Below are positions 23,319-34,938 of a stretch of DNA of 64,000 bases, piece after piece. The position numbers and the translations under genes were made by a program. This DNA comes from Mansonella perstans (taxonomy: Eukaryota; Nematoda; Chromadorea; Rhabditida; Onchocercidae). The notes below the pieces were generated by a model. It was not told the origin of the DNA, did no database searches, and worked only from the letters and a program-made list of their open reading frames with translations. The stretch spans positions 95,189 to 159,188 of the forward strand of contig JBAMDO010000128.1 of the NCBI GenBank assembly GCA_037074765.1, read 5' to 3'. Position 1 is the first letter of the stretch, and each line of letters starts with the position of its first letter.

Positions 23319-25751
23319 CTGAAATTTAAGTTGAAAAAATGATTTAAATAAAATATTGTAAAATAAAATAATATCAGCAAAAGATAGTCAATTGATTTTT
23401 TTGCTGAATTTTTTTTTTTGAATATTTTCATTTTGGGAAAAAACAACAAAATTTGACTTGAAAAACGCAGCAAAAGAAGATGATTACCGCTAAGATTCGA
23501 AAAATAAAACGAGAAGAAAGAAGCAACATTCCTAGCTTAGGATGATCATGATTCAAATCGATTTATCAAAAGATTTCACTTTTTTCTAGTTCGAGAAACA
23601 TATAGCAAAATAATAATACATAAGCCCCCCTGGAAAGATATAAAGAAAGATATAAAATTTCAATAACGAAAATTGCAAAAATTAAGATTTCAGAAATTTA
23701 TAATAAAAATTTTAACTTTAGAATCTTAACTTTAAAATAAAAATCTCAACATTTAAATAAAAGTCTTGACTTTAGAAAGATGGGTATGATTGAATTCGAT
23801 TTATTAAAAAGTTTGATTTTCTTTGCAAATTCCAGAAGCACGTAGCAAAATAATGATAGCAAAGATAGTTTTCCTACACTTTGTATTTTAATTGCACTGA
23901 CAATTATTTCAAATCGCTCACAAAACTTCAAAAAAAAAAAAAATTCATACAAAATAATTTAAATGAAATTAAAATATAACTCGAAAAGATAAAATTTCTC
24001 AATATAAGTGGAAAAAATCAAATATCTAAATGGTATTATTTATGAACTATGAAAAAGCCGATGAAGAATGATAAAGAATGCATTTGAGTTATCGTATAAA
24101 TGCTGAGAGTAGGATAATAATTCATCATTGAATTCGAATCAACGGATACGAAAGAAAGAAAAAGAAAGATATGAATGTTACCGACCGTCATCAAAAAGCT
24201 TACAGTTGACCCATTCGGATGCTTATGTAACAGGTTGAGAACTACTCGGCAAATAATATTCTCCGACAACGCATCGTATTACTACCGTTGATTGCACCAT
24301 CAAAAACGAACGTAACCCATCTTAAAAGTTCATATCGCACACTATTCGTCCTTCTTTCACATTTCGTATATGTTATGCATATAACAGTTTATAATTCATG
24401 AAATATCAAGTTTAAAATTTCAAACTCACAAAATCATAGCAAATACTATGAAAATTTATTGAAGTATATGTAAGGAAGTATAAAAGTTAATTTCTGAATC
24501 CTAACTCTAGGTTCATTTGTTCTTTTAAAAATCTCAGAGATTCCAAGTATCACAAAATTTTATTTTTAACATAACTGTTGACATCATTAAAATGTATGCA
24601 TTTCTTGAGGAAAAAAAATAACGGTTTTATTATTGTCATTTAATTTAGAAAAGTGTTATTTACAAGTGATTAACTGATTTCATTAAAAATATTTTTTATT
24701 TTCCGAATCTTCAATTTTTTGAACTATCAATCTTTTAATATCACTTAACAATTCTTAAAATTTTTATCTAAAAATGACATTCTTACTTTACCTTTTCACA
24801 CGTACATTTCATGCATTGGAAATTGAACAATTTAATTTAAACAGTTAAAATTAATTGCAAGTTGTAAATCTTCATAATTAAAATGAACGAATGATATTGC
24901 AGTGGAAAGTAAAGTTTTTTGAAAATAAAACAAAAGAATATTGCAATTTATCGTTAGTTTGGTTTTCTTGAATAAAATTGAAAAAATGTAAAAAATACAA
25001 TTGAAAAATGTTTTATCTATTATTTAAGTTTTATCTATTAAAGTAAATTTTAGTTCGAAGTGTTTCTTTAAAAAACTCAAAAAGTTAAATTTTCAAATTT
25101 AATGAAATGTGGAAATTTATTATGATATTTTTGCATGAGCAAAACACATATTATGGTGTACTAAAATGATAAGTAAAACTTCCTATGGCATCTCAAAATT
25201 TGATAGCAACAAAAAGAGTTATTGTGAATTTCAGTTATTAGTCTTCGCATTTCGAATTCGGCTTTCAAATAGAAAATAAAAACATTGTGAAGAGATGAAA
25301 TAACAACTCTATATGGTGTGGAATGAAGAGATCTGAGAAAATATCATGTCTTATTATTGCAAAAGTGAACACATTTTATCCATCATTTTGATAGTAAATT
25401 TTGCAGTGAAAAGTTTTATTTGACATTTTTTCTCAATATTACATTAAAATATATTTCGACATGATGAAAAAATTTCTATTTTTTTCATTAGAACTATGTT
25501 ATAATAAGACAAAAACAACACTTTGAATCAATTAGCTAAGAAAATATATGCTAGCAAAATAATCATGTTTGAACAAAATGACAATATCGTCAAGAAATGT
25601 TTACACAGAAATATCGGAACAATATCAACAATACTGTATTTTTCCAATAATTATATTTCTATTTCGCTTACCTAACTACTTTGAACAAAAAGCGATGACT
25701 TAAAGCAGTTAATTAATTAGTATTAATTAATTAGGAAATGCTTTAATGATG
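23319..25751. other. Intergenic DNA; possible unassigned exon near 24207-24290
   Basis: Mostly AT-rich with no gene. On the minus strand about 24290-24207 is more GC-balanced and reads DALSENIICRVVLNLLHKH then PNGST before a GTAAGC donor. It could be an upstream exon of the bZIP gene or part of an unknown transcript, but no partner exon was found. Confidence 0.35.
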
Positions 25752-25862
25752 GCACGACATCTCGTCTGATCTGTCAAATTAAGCAACATTGGGCTTGGTT
25801 AGTACTTGGGTCGGAGACGACCAATATATATTAATACATGGCCTGGGAATTCCAGGATTGTG
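25752..25862 (+). pseudogene. 5S rRNA relic, 5' truncated, with 19-bp insertion
   Basis: The stretch matches the body of nematode 5S rRNA: GGCACGACATCTCGTCTGAT, then TCAAATTAAGCAACATTGGG, GTACTTGGGTCGGAGACG, and finally GGCCTGGGAAT. The first 20 or so bases of 5S are missing, and about 19 AT-rich bases (25821-25839) split the 3' part. It is therefore not a functional 5S gene. Identification is from remembered 5S features, not an alignment. Confidence 0.85.
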
Positions 25863-26073
25863 GACAACTTTTGCTCAATTAAATGCTTGTAACATATTTG
25901 ACTATAGAACGTTGAAAATATGTAACATATATTTCTGTTTTCAACAGCATTAATAACCCATCGATATTTGAATGCACGACAATAATATAAGGACAACGAC
26001 AATGACAATGTACGACAACAACAGCAACAGTGCACAACAACGATAATGGCAATGATATGAAGGTGTACTCGTT

Positions 26074-26175
26074 GGTTCAGTTGCCCAAGTTTGAGGTAAT
26101 TGAATGTTTCGGCCGGATTTCAACTACTGTAGCTTGAAGTGAGATTTTGGAACGTCCTACAGATTTGTGGGACAA
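26074..26175 (+). ncRNA. SL1-like spliced-leader RNA gene copy, diverged
   Basis: The first 22 bases match the nematode SL1 leader except at positions 5, 7 and 10, all transitions (T to C, A to G, A to G); the conserved CCCAAGTTTGAG half is intact and is followed by a GTAAT donor. The rest keeps the filarial-type SL RNA body: a Sm-site-like segment (GAGATTTTGGAACG) and a 3' stem (CGTCC ... GGGAC, imperfect). In worms this 100-nt RNA donates its leader to pre-mRNAs. The changes suggest a pseudogene, but the splice donor survives, so expression as a variant leader cannot be ruled out. It sits between two 5S relics in the same orientation. Confidence 0.82.
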
Positions 26176-26210
26176 CAAATGCAAACAATGATGGATTACT
26201 GTTTTATCTT

Positions 26211-26283
26211 GTCTACGACCATACCACGTTGAAAGTGCGACATTTCGTCCGATCTGTCAAGTTAAGCAACGTTGGGCCTGATG
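26211..26283 (+). pseudogene. 5S rRNA relic, 3' truncated
   Basis: The sequence starts at the proper 5' end (GTCTACGACCATACCACGTT) and continues through the CGTCCGATCTGTCAAGTTAA core to GTTGGGCCTGATGG, then leaves the 5S pattern. The 3' 40 or so bases are missing. It lies 36 bases after the SL1-like copy, the order found in linked 5S/SL1 clusters of filarial worms. Confidence 0.85.
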
Positions 26284-26514
26284 GATCAATTATTCAAGTA
26301 ATCAGGTGAATTTTATTCAACTTAATTACACGGATCTTTCATACATTTCAACATTAATAAATAAAAAAATTAATTTGATATAATTGAATTTAATTATCAG
26401 GATTTATTCATGGAAAAATCGATCGAATCTATTAGGCAATGCTGTTGAAGTTAGTGCATACACAAATAATCATTAGGTTATTATATATATAACAAAAGTT
26501 GATTTGATATAATG

Positions 26515-26590
26515 ACTTAATGGTAACTAAGTTAATAGTAATTAATGGTAAATTAATGATAATTAATGAGACTTAATGGTAACTTTTTTC
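26515..26590 (+). repeat. Short AATGGTAA/TTAATGGTAA direct repeats
   Basis: Irregular tandem copies of TTAATGGTAA-like words. Low-complexity, no function seen. Confidence 0.5.
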
Positions 26591-26857
26591 ACCATTCAAA
26601 AAAATTTTTAACAATGAAAAAAGAGATTTGCATTTCGGTTACATAATGAATTCTATCGTTCTGTGAGAATGAAATTTTCATAGTGCGATCGAAGTTTTCA
26701 TAGACTTGCAACATGGAAGTACGGCGTTAATTACTGTAAATATTTTTTTTGTTCTATTTTATTTTTTAATTCCTGCAACTAGAAAAAAAAGTAGAATTCC
26801 TGAGATTTACTGGAAGATTCACAGCAATTGGCAGTACATGATTGGAATGCAAAAATA

Positions 26858-29800
26858 ATGAATGCATATGAAATGCTGATATTTGCTGCATTCATGTTTA
26901 TTTCTGCGACAAGTGTATTACCGTGGAATTTATTCATAAATGCACATGAGGTATAGTAATGTTATCAGTTCAAATGATATGAATTGAAAAGTTATTGGTG
27001 CAAAACAGGTGCCAAAAATCTCCAGGAAAATCGAGATAATGTCATTATTTTTTTTCTGATTACGAATTGTTGGATGGATTAATATAAATATTAATCAAAT
27101 AGCTTTTTTAAAGTTATTTTACCCGAAGATTTATTGCTGTTTTTTTCTTTTTCTCTACCAAAAAAAAATTTTTTCAGTATTATAACTACAAGCTGCGCAA
27201 TGTTACTGATAATATAACTCTGATTCATGAAAAAGATGACGGTACCGAATTACAACGTTCTTACGAAGGCTGGGTTACGGTTACAGGTGGTGTTTCATGC
27301 GCTTTTGGTTCAGGAATAAATTTTTTGACAACAGGGCGGTAGGATTTTTTATTTTTGAAGGAAATTTTTGAATTTTTTCGGATTCACTTTTACTTTTAAA
27401 GGAAATTGAAACGTTTACATTTTACTTGCTCAAACTTTATTATGGTATTAGTAATCACTGAAATCGCTGGAATTTCTAGTGACAGGAAAGGCAGTAATCA
27501 GTTATATTAAAAGATAACACTTCCCCATCATTTGTAACTCTCAATCTAACCATAATTACTCAAGGATCTCTCTACGAAGATTAGCAATGTAAGCTATTTA
27601 AACTAATGTGTTAGATAAACTGTTGATCAATTTTTTTGGTTCAAATTGCCTCATCTTCTTTTATAAATATGTGATTACTTAATATGTTTGAAAATTCCGA
27701 AAATAAAATCTTGCCGATTACCTGACCCTTTCCGCCTCGATGAAATATTAATTCCAGTTAGATAACCCTTGATATATTTTATGTTGAAAATTTTTATTAA
27801 TATTTTCTTTTCATACTGGGATATTCATTACGAATTCGAGCAGGTCATGCGGTCGTATTGTTGGCACTTATTCCAACGGTTTTGTTGACATATATCGATA
27901 CTGATACATGTATACTCTTCATTATTTTTTTCCGCAAGTGCAATTTTAACATCAATTTTAATTAATTTTAACTTTCATTCCAAATAATTTATTTGCCAAG
28001 TAATATAATCATGTTACTATTATTTATAGTCCAGCTAGCTTTCTTCTGCATTTCGATGTTGCTCGTTTCATTAGCCAGTTTTGGTTCCATTGGTTTAATT
28101 GCTTGCGGTCTATTGGGATTTTCAGCGAAATTTCCACCTGAAAATGTGATTTTTCTTTCTTTCTTCGAGATTTACATTCAAATTTTTAGGTAATTATTAT
28201 AATTGTCATGCTCTCCAAATTTTCAAATATCATGGGTTTTTCATGATAAAAGTTCTTTTGGGACAACATCACTAGCATGTTGACGAAAAGAATTTTTAAG
28301 TGTTGGACGCTTAATGTTTTATGCTTTTTCAGTGTACTATGTTATAGGTGCAAGCGGTAATGATTGGTCAGTCAGTAGCTGGGATTTTAAGTTCACTGTT
28401 GAGCGTTGTTTGCCAAAATTTAGCAGCTAATGCTCTTATGAATGGTCGTTTATTCTTTGCAATTGCCTTCGTTTGGACTGTTTTGAGTGTTTTTCTCTAC
28501 GAATTATTGATTCGATCAAAGGGAATCGAATCATTACTTATCGACGAAAGTAATTGGATTGATCAATCATCAGATCAGCGGCTTCTTGGTATTTTCCTCC
28601 TAATTTCCGAGATGTTTCCTTCATGTTAAAGCAGAGTTCCTTTACTTTACTTAATACTACGGATTCTTTATTGAAAATTTTTTGCTTACGTACCATATGA
28701 ATAAGGGCAAAATTTTGGTTACTTATCCACGAATGGATGGAAAAGAACTTGAACTGGAATATGTAATGCATATTGGAATGTAAAACAAGAATCTGATATA
28801 TCAGATAGAGTAATGTCATTCGCCATCAAAAAATAAGTATTACTGTTCAATTCATACAAAATTTTATGTGATAGATGGTGTTGACAACACTTTCGAAGCA
28901 GATGAATCTCCGCTTCATTTCCGATCGGCGGAAATTCATTCGTTATGGAATGACGCAGAAAAAGTATTGAAAAAAGTAAGGCCATAGGATTGTTTGCTGC
29001 ATCTTCTTACTTATTCTTTTCTTGACCAAATGAAAAAAACAGAAAATTTTAAGTACTTATCTTTCGATCACCCAGTGCCACTCCGTAAGACAATATTAAT
29101 TCATTCTTGTTGAGAAAATGCTTCAGAATATGTGGATGCAAGGATAAATTTTAAATATGTCGAATTTAATAAGCTACTTTCATTTTACTTTATGCATCAA
29201 AAACTATTTAATGGATGAATTAATATTATTCATATCAGATTGAGACGGAATGGTGGGCTGGTTTTATCGTTTCTTTCGGTACTGTCGTAGCTTTTCCAGC
29301 CATATCATCATTGGTTCAGACAACTGCGAAAAATTTGGTCTGGAAAAGTAAGTATATTAGTTTCGCATCAGTTTCTTCAAAGCTAGTGCTGAAGAAAGCT
29401 ATCAGAGTTGAGACTGATTTTTCCCAACTACGCACAATATCTATTAGTTATTTTTCGAATTGAATTGTAATGATTTGAATTAGAAATTTCAGTATTGGAT
29501 TGAAGAAGGAGAAATAATTATGTGGATTTATCTTTATGTTTAATATATATAATATATACGCAATATATACAATATATGCGCAACAAATCGGAAAACACTG
29601 ATATTAATGATAAAGTGAAATGTGATTGATTGAACATGAAATTAGGCTGATCCAGTTAAAACTGAATGCGATTTGCTCGAGCAGTGTAGCTAAGTTATTA
29701 AAGCAAAATGAACACACAGTAATATAAAAATAAACGGATTAGCTGCCGTAGTCTTCATAAAACTGATGACGGGACACAGTAACTGGGAGAAACAAATCAT

Positions 29801-31351
29801 ATTTTTTATGGACTTTAAGAACGTTTCAGTAGAAAGTATACGTTGAGAAAATGATAAATTTACTGGTGTCGATGATTGTTATTGGCTTGCCCACTGAAAA
29901 TATCTTTTGCAGGTTATTTTTCGTCTGTTGCATGCTTCTTATTATTCAGTTGTGGTGATACATTGGGTCGTTTGCTTGTGAATTTTGTTAAACTGGTAAG
30001 TTATTTATCAACATTAATTAATTGATAAATTGAAATAGTTAAAACAATGGTTTGTATTTTCTTTCTTCGAAGATATATATTTGTCTACTTCTGGTAGCTC
30101 CTAAAAAGAGATGTTGACGAACTAGGAACTACGCGTCCGGGTCGATTTGATATTTTGACAGATTAGCTATAAATCTGGATCATAATTAATAAATTAATGG
30201 ATTTAGCGAAGTCTAGACTCGAATGGATATTGTGCTTAGCTATATTAGCTGAGATTGACATTATTTAATTGAAGTCGAACTTAAATGTAATCTATTGTTG
30301 ACGCTTATTGAAAGGAAATATAAGATTAACGACTCCAGAGCGCTCCATAACGATATTCGCCAACTTGGCGAACACCAAGAAACGTAATTAATTTGTAGTT
30401 CTGAAATGATTAAATGATTAGTAATCCGTATTTGGTGATTCGTGTCTGTTTTGCCTAGTATAACTAAATTCTAATGCAACTGTATTTTCCATGATTTTAT
30501 AAAAAGAGGTTGTGATCTTGCTTCTTCCCCAGTTACTGCAATGGGAATTTCAGAATGACAAAACCTTGATAACGTTGTCATTTCTTCGACTACTTGCTAT
30601 TCCAGTCTTTTTTTTCTGCAATATTAATCCACGTCATCATTCTATGACATTGTTTCGCAATGATGAGATTTTTATTACAACAATGATATTGTTCTCTATT
30701 TCAAATGGTTTCTTATTTACAGCAGCGACTGTTAATGCGACACGGTAAATCTTTTCTTTTTTGTTTACGTAAATATGCGTGTTTGTGATCTGCGCCAGAG
30801 TCAGATGCACCATAAATTCTGATCGCTTGAAGTCTATCCCAGATTCATTTATACGGTCGTTTTTTCCGACAGAATCCAAAAATTTTTTTGTATTAACGGA
30901 CATACCACTTCAAGAGCTTCAGATAAATCGGAAAAACTGTTGAGTGGTGAAGATTAGTCTGAATGGAACCACTATTAGATTTAAATCAGGGTAAGGCCAC
31001 GTCTCAGGTTAACTACTGTATAATCAAGGATATTGATGTTGCATCATCATTAAAATCCATATTTTCTGTATTCATATTTTTTGTCTGATCGCGATCTGAA
31101 TAAATTATTGCTATTTCATTTATTTCCAGATCATTTGATGAATATATTGCTTTCACTACTATCCTTATCTAACAATACGTAAAATGTTTTACTATTCAGA
31201 ATAATATTACATTATGATAATTCTTTTTCAAATTTTTAGCAAAGTGGTTGCTGAGCTACGTGAACTAGCAGGAAGCATATTTGGATTCATGGCAGTAATT
31301 TCAACATTGTGTGGCTCACTAATTGGTTTACTACTGGTTAAAATTGTGTGA
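26858..31351 (+). CDS. Equilibrative nucleoside transporter (SLC29/ENT)
   Basis: Exons: 26858-26950 (open upstream to 26805), 27178-27338, 27815-27909, 28030-28145, 28348-28588, 28875-28975, 29239-29347, 29913-29995, 30533-30744, 31240-31351, 440 aa from the chosen ATG. ENTs move nucleosides down their gradient through 11 helices. Marks in order: ATSVLPWNLFINAHEYYNYKL (helix 1), TGGVSCAFGSGINFL (helix 2), TYIDTDTFQLAFF, KFPPENVQAVMIGQSVAG (helix 4-5 loop and the conserved GQ), a charged cytosolic loop (DGVDNTFEADESP), FSCGDTLGR in the eighth helix, and a short C-terminus after LLLVKIV. The start is uncertain: in-frame sequence back to 26805 resembles more N-terminus, perhaps joined to a small exon near 26713-26725. 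Every junction is in phase, but exon 3 needs a TTTTCAT acceptor instead of AG. Confidence 0.87.
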
Positions 31352-31673
31352 AAAATTTGAAAATTTTGTAGAAGTTAAATAAGCGAAAGTTAATTTTTTT
31401 TATTCTCTGAGAATTTCCAAATAAGAAATGTTTTACACGAGTAGAATAGATGTCAATTTTCGGCTAATTATAAAAAGCGAGTTGCAAGCTTGTTAGTGAG
31501 TAATTTTTTCAATGAGTAATAACTTTTCAAAACAATTTCTTTAGTAAAAAACCTTAATGTAATTTTTAGTATTTGCTTATTATTAATAATAATAAGCAAA
31601 TGTTTTGCTATTGAATACAAACTAATATTTGAATATACGGCTGTCATATGAGAATATTGAAGATGCACCCGTC

Positions 31674-31774
31674 AGTTCAATTACCCAATTTTGAATTAAT
31701 TGAGTGCTTCAACCCAGAGTTTCAGTTGCTGTGGCTTGAAGTAAAATTTTGGAACGTCCCGCAAATTTGGGACA
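31674..31774 (+). pseudogene. SL1-like spliced-leader RNA pseudogene
   Basis: The leader half keeps AATTACCCAA but ends TTTTGAATTAATT, so the splice donor is gone. The body is well kept: GTGCTTCAACCCAGAGTTTC, GTGGCTTGAAGT, an excellent Sm site (AAAATTTTGGAACG) and an intact 3' stem (GTCCCGCAAATTTGGGAC). About 15 upstream bases (GAAGATGCACCCGTC) also match the upstream region of the copy at 26074, suggesting both came from the same genomic repeat rather than from RNA. Without the donor it cannot supply a leader. Confidence 0.85.
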
Positions 31775-32070
31775 ATAGATTTGATGTAAAGAATATAAGC
31801 CATGAAATGATGGAATTTTAATGTATGTATTTTAATGTATGCATTACTGTAGCCTTAGGTTTAGACCTTAGACTTATGATTATAAGCTTTGTATAGGGTG
31901 ACTTGTGTACAAGGAATTTACAAATTAAAAGAATATTTATATATTATAATATCATTAGTCGTATCTGTTTATAAAAAATGGTATTAAATATATGATCTTG
32001 CGAAAACAAAATGATAATCCACACTGCGACAGCTGTCCATAAATCATATTATGATTTACATTAGTAAAAC

Positions 32071-32765
32071 TTTGAAAAAAGCAATGGATCGTGTCACGAT
32101 GAAGTTACCTTCAACAAACTAATCACGAATCTTCGCATAATTAGTAAAATGTGCTTTCCATAATGATGATATCATTTTACAATGATGTTTTTTCGAACTA
32201 AAATAAAATCTGTGCGTTGCTGTGAAATTTATGTTTTGCAAGAGGTAACAAATTTCCTATATCTAACAAAATATTCACACGTTTGACATGTTGTTGTCAC
32301 GCATACATTCCATATTATTTTTAATATTTTTTTTTATTATTTTTGCTTCATACTATTTTTATATTATTATTCATATTATTTTATATTATTTTTATTCCGA
32401 ACAATAAATCTGTAAGACCAAAGGGAGTACAAAGAGAAATGAAAGCTAAAACAATAAGGATGAGTGCTGCAACAATACAGTAATCTTTCATTTTGCGGTA
32501 TCATAAATCATTATAGATAAACACTTTTGACTTCTTTGCACATGAAATAAAACCAAAATGAAATTGTAAAACAAAAAAAAAGTTGCGAAGTAAAGTTGTG
32601 CATCATTTAAAGACAAGAAATTTTTACCCAAGTGTGACAAATTATTGGAAAAAATTTTTGACGAAGAAATGAAGAATGGTTTTTTCAAGAAAAAGAAAGA
32701 GAAGAAAAGAACTAGAAGAAAAATTTTCAAATGTCCTTTTAAAGTACATTTATCGTTTTTTGTTG
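32071..32765 (+). repeat. Dispersed repeat, longest copy
   Basis: The 5' half (32071-32430) matches 54604-54906 with many substitutions (shared words GTCACGATGAA, CATAATGATGA, AACAATAAAT). The 3' half (32435-32765) matches 34939-35285 (GCTAAAACAAT, TTTTTTGACGAAGAAAT-like, TGTCCTTTTAAAG, CATCGTTTTTT-like). All copies share orientation. No coding potential or terminal repeats were recognised. Confidence 0.75.
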
Positions 32766-33876
32766 ATCATTAAGATCGTCACTTTTTTGGTATCATGTGA
32801 TATAAATAAATTATCTGAATGGGTTTGTTGAAAGTTCACAAGTTCTCATGTATGTTTGCATCGCCATCAACGTTTACCATCATCAATAATCATTCTTATT
32901 GTTATTATGATTGTGCTTGTGATACCGAAAATCATCCTGTACTTCGATTTCGTTTCTGAATTTTATATAATAGTAATTTTTCAACCCATCCCGAATGAAA
33001 GATGAATATATTAGACTTAATTTCTTATTATCTGCATACTGCAGTAAGGATATTATATTGCTTATTTTATTCTATGATTTTTTTGATTTTTGTTAATTTC
33101 TTCAACTCATTTCAATTATATTTCACTAAAAATTTATGTAGCGCGAAAAAATTTGGCGAAATTCGCGAAATTTGACGTTAAGCTCATGTTTTCGCTTGAC
33201 CTCCGCTTTCAATTGAATTTGTTAGTTTCTGAATTATACTACAATGTAATGTATCATATAATGTGATCAGAGCAAAATCTTTCGACGTCTTGTTACTCGA
33301 AAGAATTTAATTATTTCACTGAAGTGATTTACGATTTAAGTATTTCTATATCAGATTTTATAAGCCAATTTCTTTTACATTTCTGAAATGACTGTACAAA
33401 AGCTTTTCTTATGCATACATTTACATAAATCAAATAGCAGAAAAATGAAAAAAAGAAAATCATGAAATACTTTGTGACTCATTTTAATAATTTGTTAAAC
33501 GATATTAAATGTATTTCCAAACAAAATAGAACAAACAGTAAAATAGTAGTATTTCAAATGCTTTACCAGAAGAAATTCCAATTAATATAGGCTAAAATAC
33601 AGATCAGTTTATCACTTAAATTTTCATTTCTATTTACGAAAATATCTACTCATTTTACATATAAACGTAATTTTAAATTAAATGCCAAAGTATTAATATA
33701 TCACCAATGCTTATTTCAATCGAATATTAATTTCTTAAATTTTAGTTGAAATAGCATAAATCGATAAAAATTTTCATTGCGAAATGAGAAAAAGAATTTT
33801 AAAACGAATAAAAACAAGAAGATCGGAAATGCAAACTATTGGCTCATAATTTAGAAGAAATCTAGCCTGATGGATT
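32766..33876. other. Intergenic AT-rich DNA
   Basis: No exon or RNA gene recognised on either strand. It includes a short palindromic patch (GGCGAAATTCGCGAAATTTG near 33155). Confidence 0.55.
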
Positions 33877-34915
33877 TCAGTTTCTTCGACTATCACATTT
33901 TTTTCCGGTGAAGACTGATAAAAATCCAAATAAAAAATCGCATTCATCAAATATGCGAGTACCATTTCTTCCACGATCACGACCTCGTCCACGATTTCTT
34001 TCTCCACCATTTCGTCTATCACTTACACGTGTGGTTGCGATATTAGGCAAACATGGTATTCTTCCAGGCGGTCCAGGTGGTCCTGGTGGATATATACAAG
34101 GAATCTCAGATGATGTGGTTGTTGTTCGCGGTCTTTTCGTAGTTCGAGGAAAAAATCCTTCATTTGCATTATTGTTCAATGACTAAAAAAGTGAGTAATT
34201 TTGAAAAATTTTTCTAGAAAAAATAAACAGAAATAAATTATATGTTGAAAAGTTTACTGGAATTTTCATTGCTATTTTCTTTTTTTTTGTTATTTCTTTA
34301 CTATTTGATTAAATTTAAAAATAAAACCGTACGGCTCTGAATTGATAAAAGCGAAATTTTAATTGCGCAGAAAAAACCCGCAAATGTAAAATTATCTGAA
34401 ATTTGTTCGCCTAAATTTGATATATCAATAAAATTTGGCAAAATGATTGTTTATCAAATAAATTTTAAAACTAACTAACATTATCTCCCGCTCTATTGTT
34501 ATTGAATGAATTGATTGCAATAGCATCGGTAGATTTTATCAGAGATACCAAACTAAAAATGATTTTTTTATAGAAAGAAATATAATAATTTTAATCAGCA
34601 AAAAAAATCAGTGGCTTACATAGATTTAAAAACAATAATTTCTCTTGCTGTATTAAATTTAACATCCGCAGATTAAAAATAGCAAAAGCACTTCACCTTT
34701 CCAGGAAATTTTATGATTATTCTTGATTTATCAAGATATTTTTTCGGCAAAATTAAAAAACTTAAAGTATTTGGCATAGCATATATATGCCAGTTTTTAG
34801 ATTTCATGCAAGTCTAGTAAAACTAATGATTTTTTTGGTATAAAATTTCGGAAAAATTGTTAACTTACATAGTTAAAATGAAACAATTGTGCGATATCGA
34901 CTTCATCTTCGTGTC
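33877..34915 (-). CDS. Short collagen-like protein fragment, partial
   Basis: Two minus-strand exons: 34915-34869 (HEDEVDIAQLFHFNY, ending in a GTAAGT donor) and 34182-33877 (stop at 33877), joined in phase. The second exon encodes an Asn/Thr/Arg-rich stretch, then IPCIYPPGPPGPPGRIPC, a very short run of Gly-X-Y triplets between two cysteines, then a region of RGRGRDRGRNG repeats and a hydrophobic, Cys-containing tail (about FLFGFLSVFTGKKC). Gly-X-Y with flanking Cys is seen in worm cuticle collagens, but three triplets are far too few for a normal collagen. A donor (GTACTC) after RNG may end the exon earlier, so the tail is uncertain. No upstream exon or signal peptide was found. It may be a decayed collagen gene or a secreted or membrane protein with a small collagenous knot. 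Confidence 0.45.
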
Positions 34916-34938
34916 CTTGCAGATAATTATTATATAGA

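Noticed and set aside
33908..34186. Plus-strand open frame with GGPGGPGG
   Set aside because: Antisense of the collagen-like exon, which has a proper acceptor and an in-phase partner exon.
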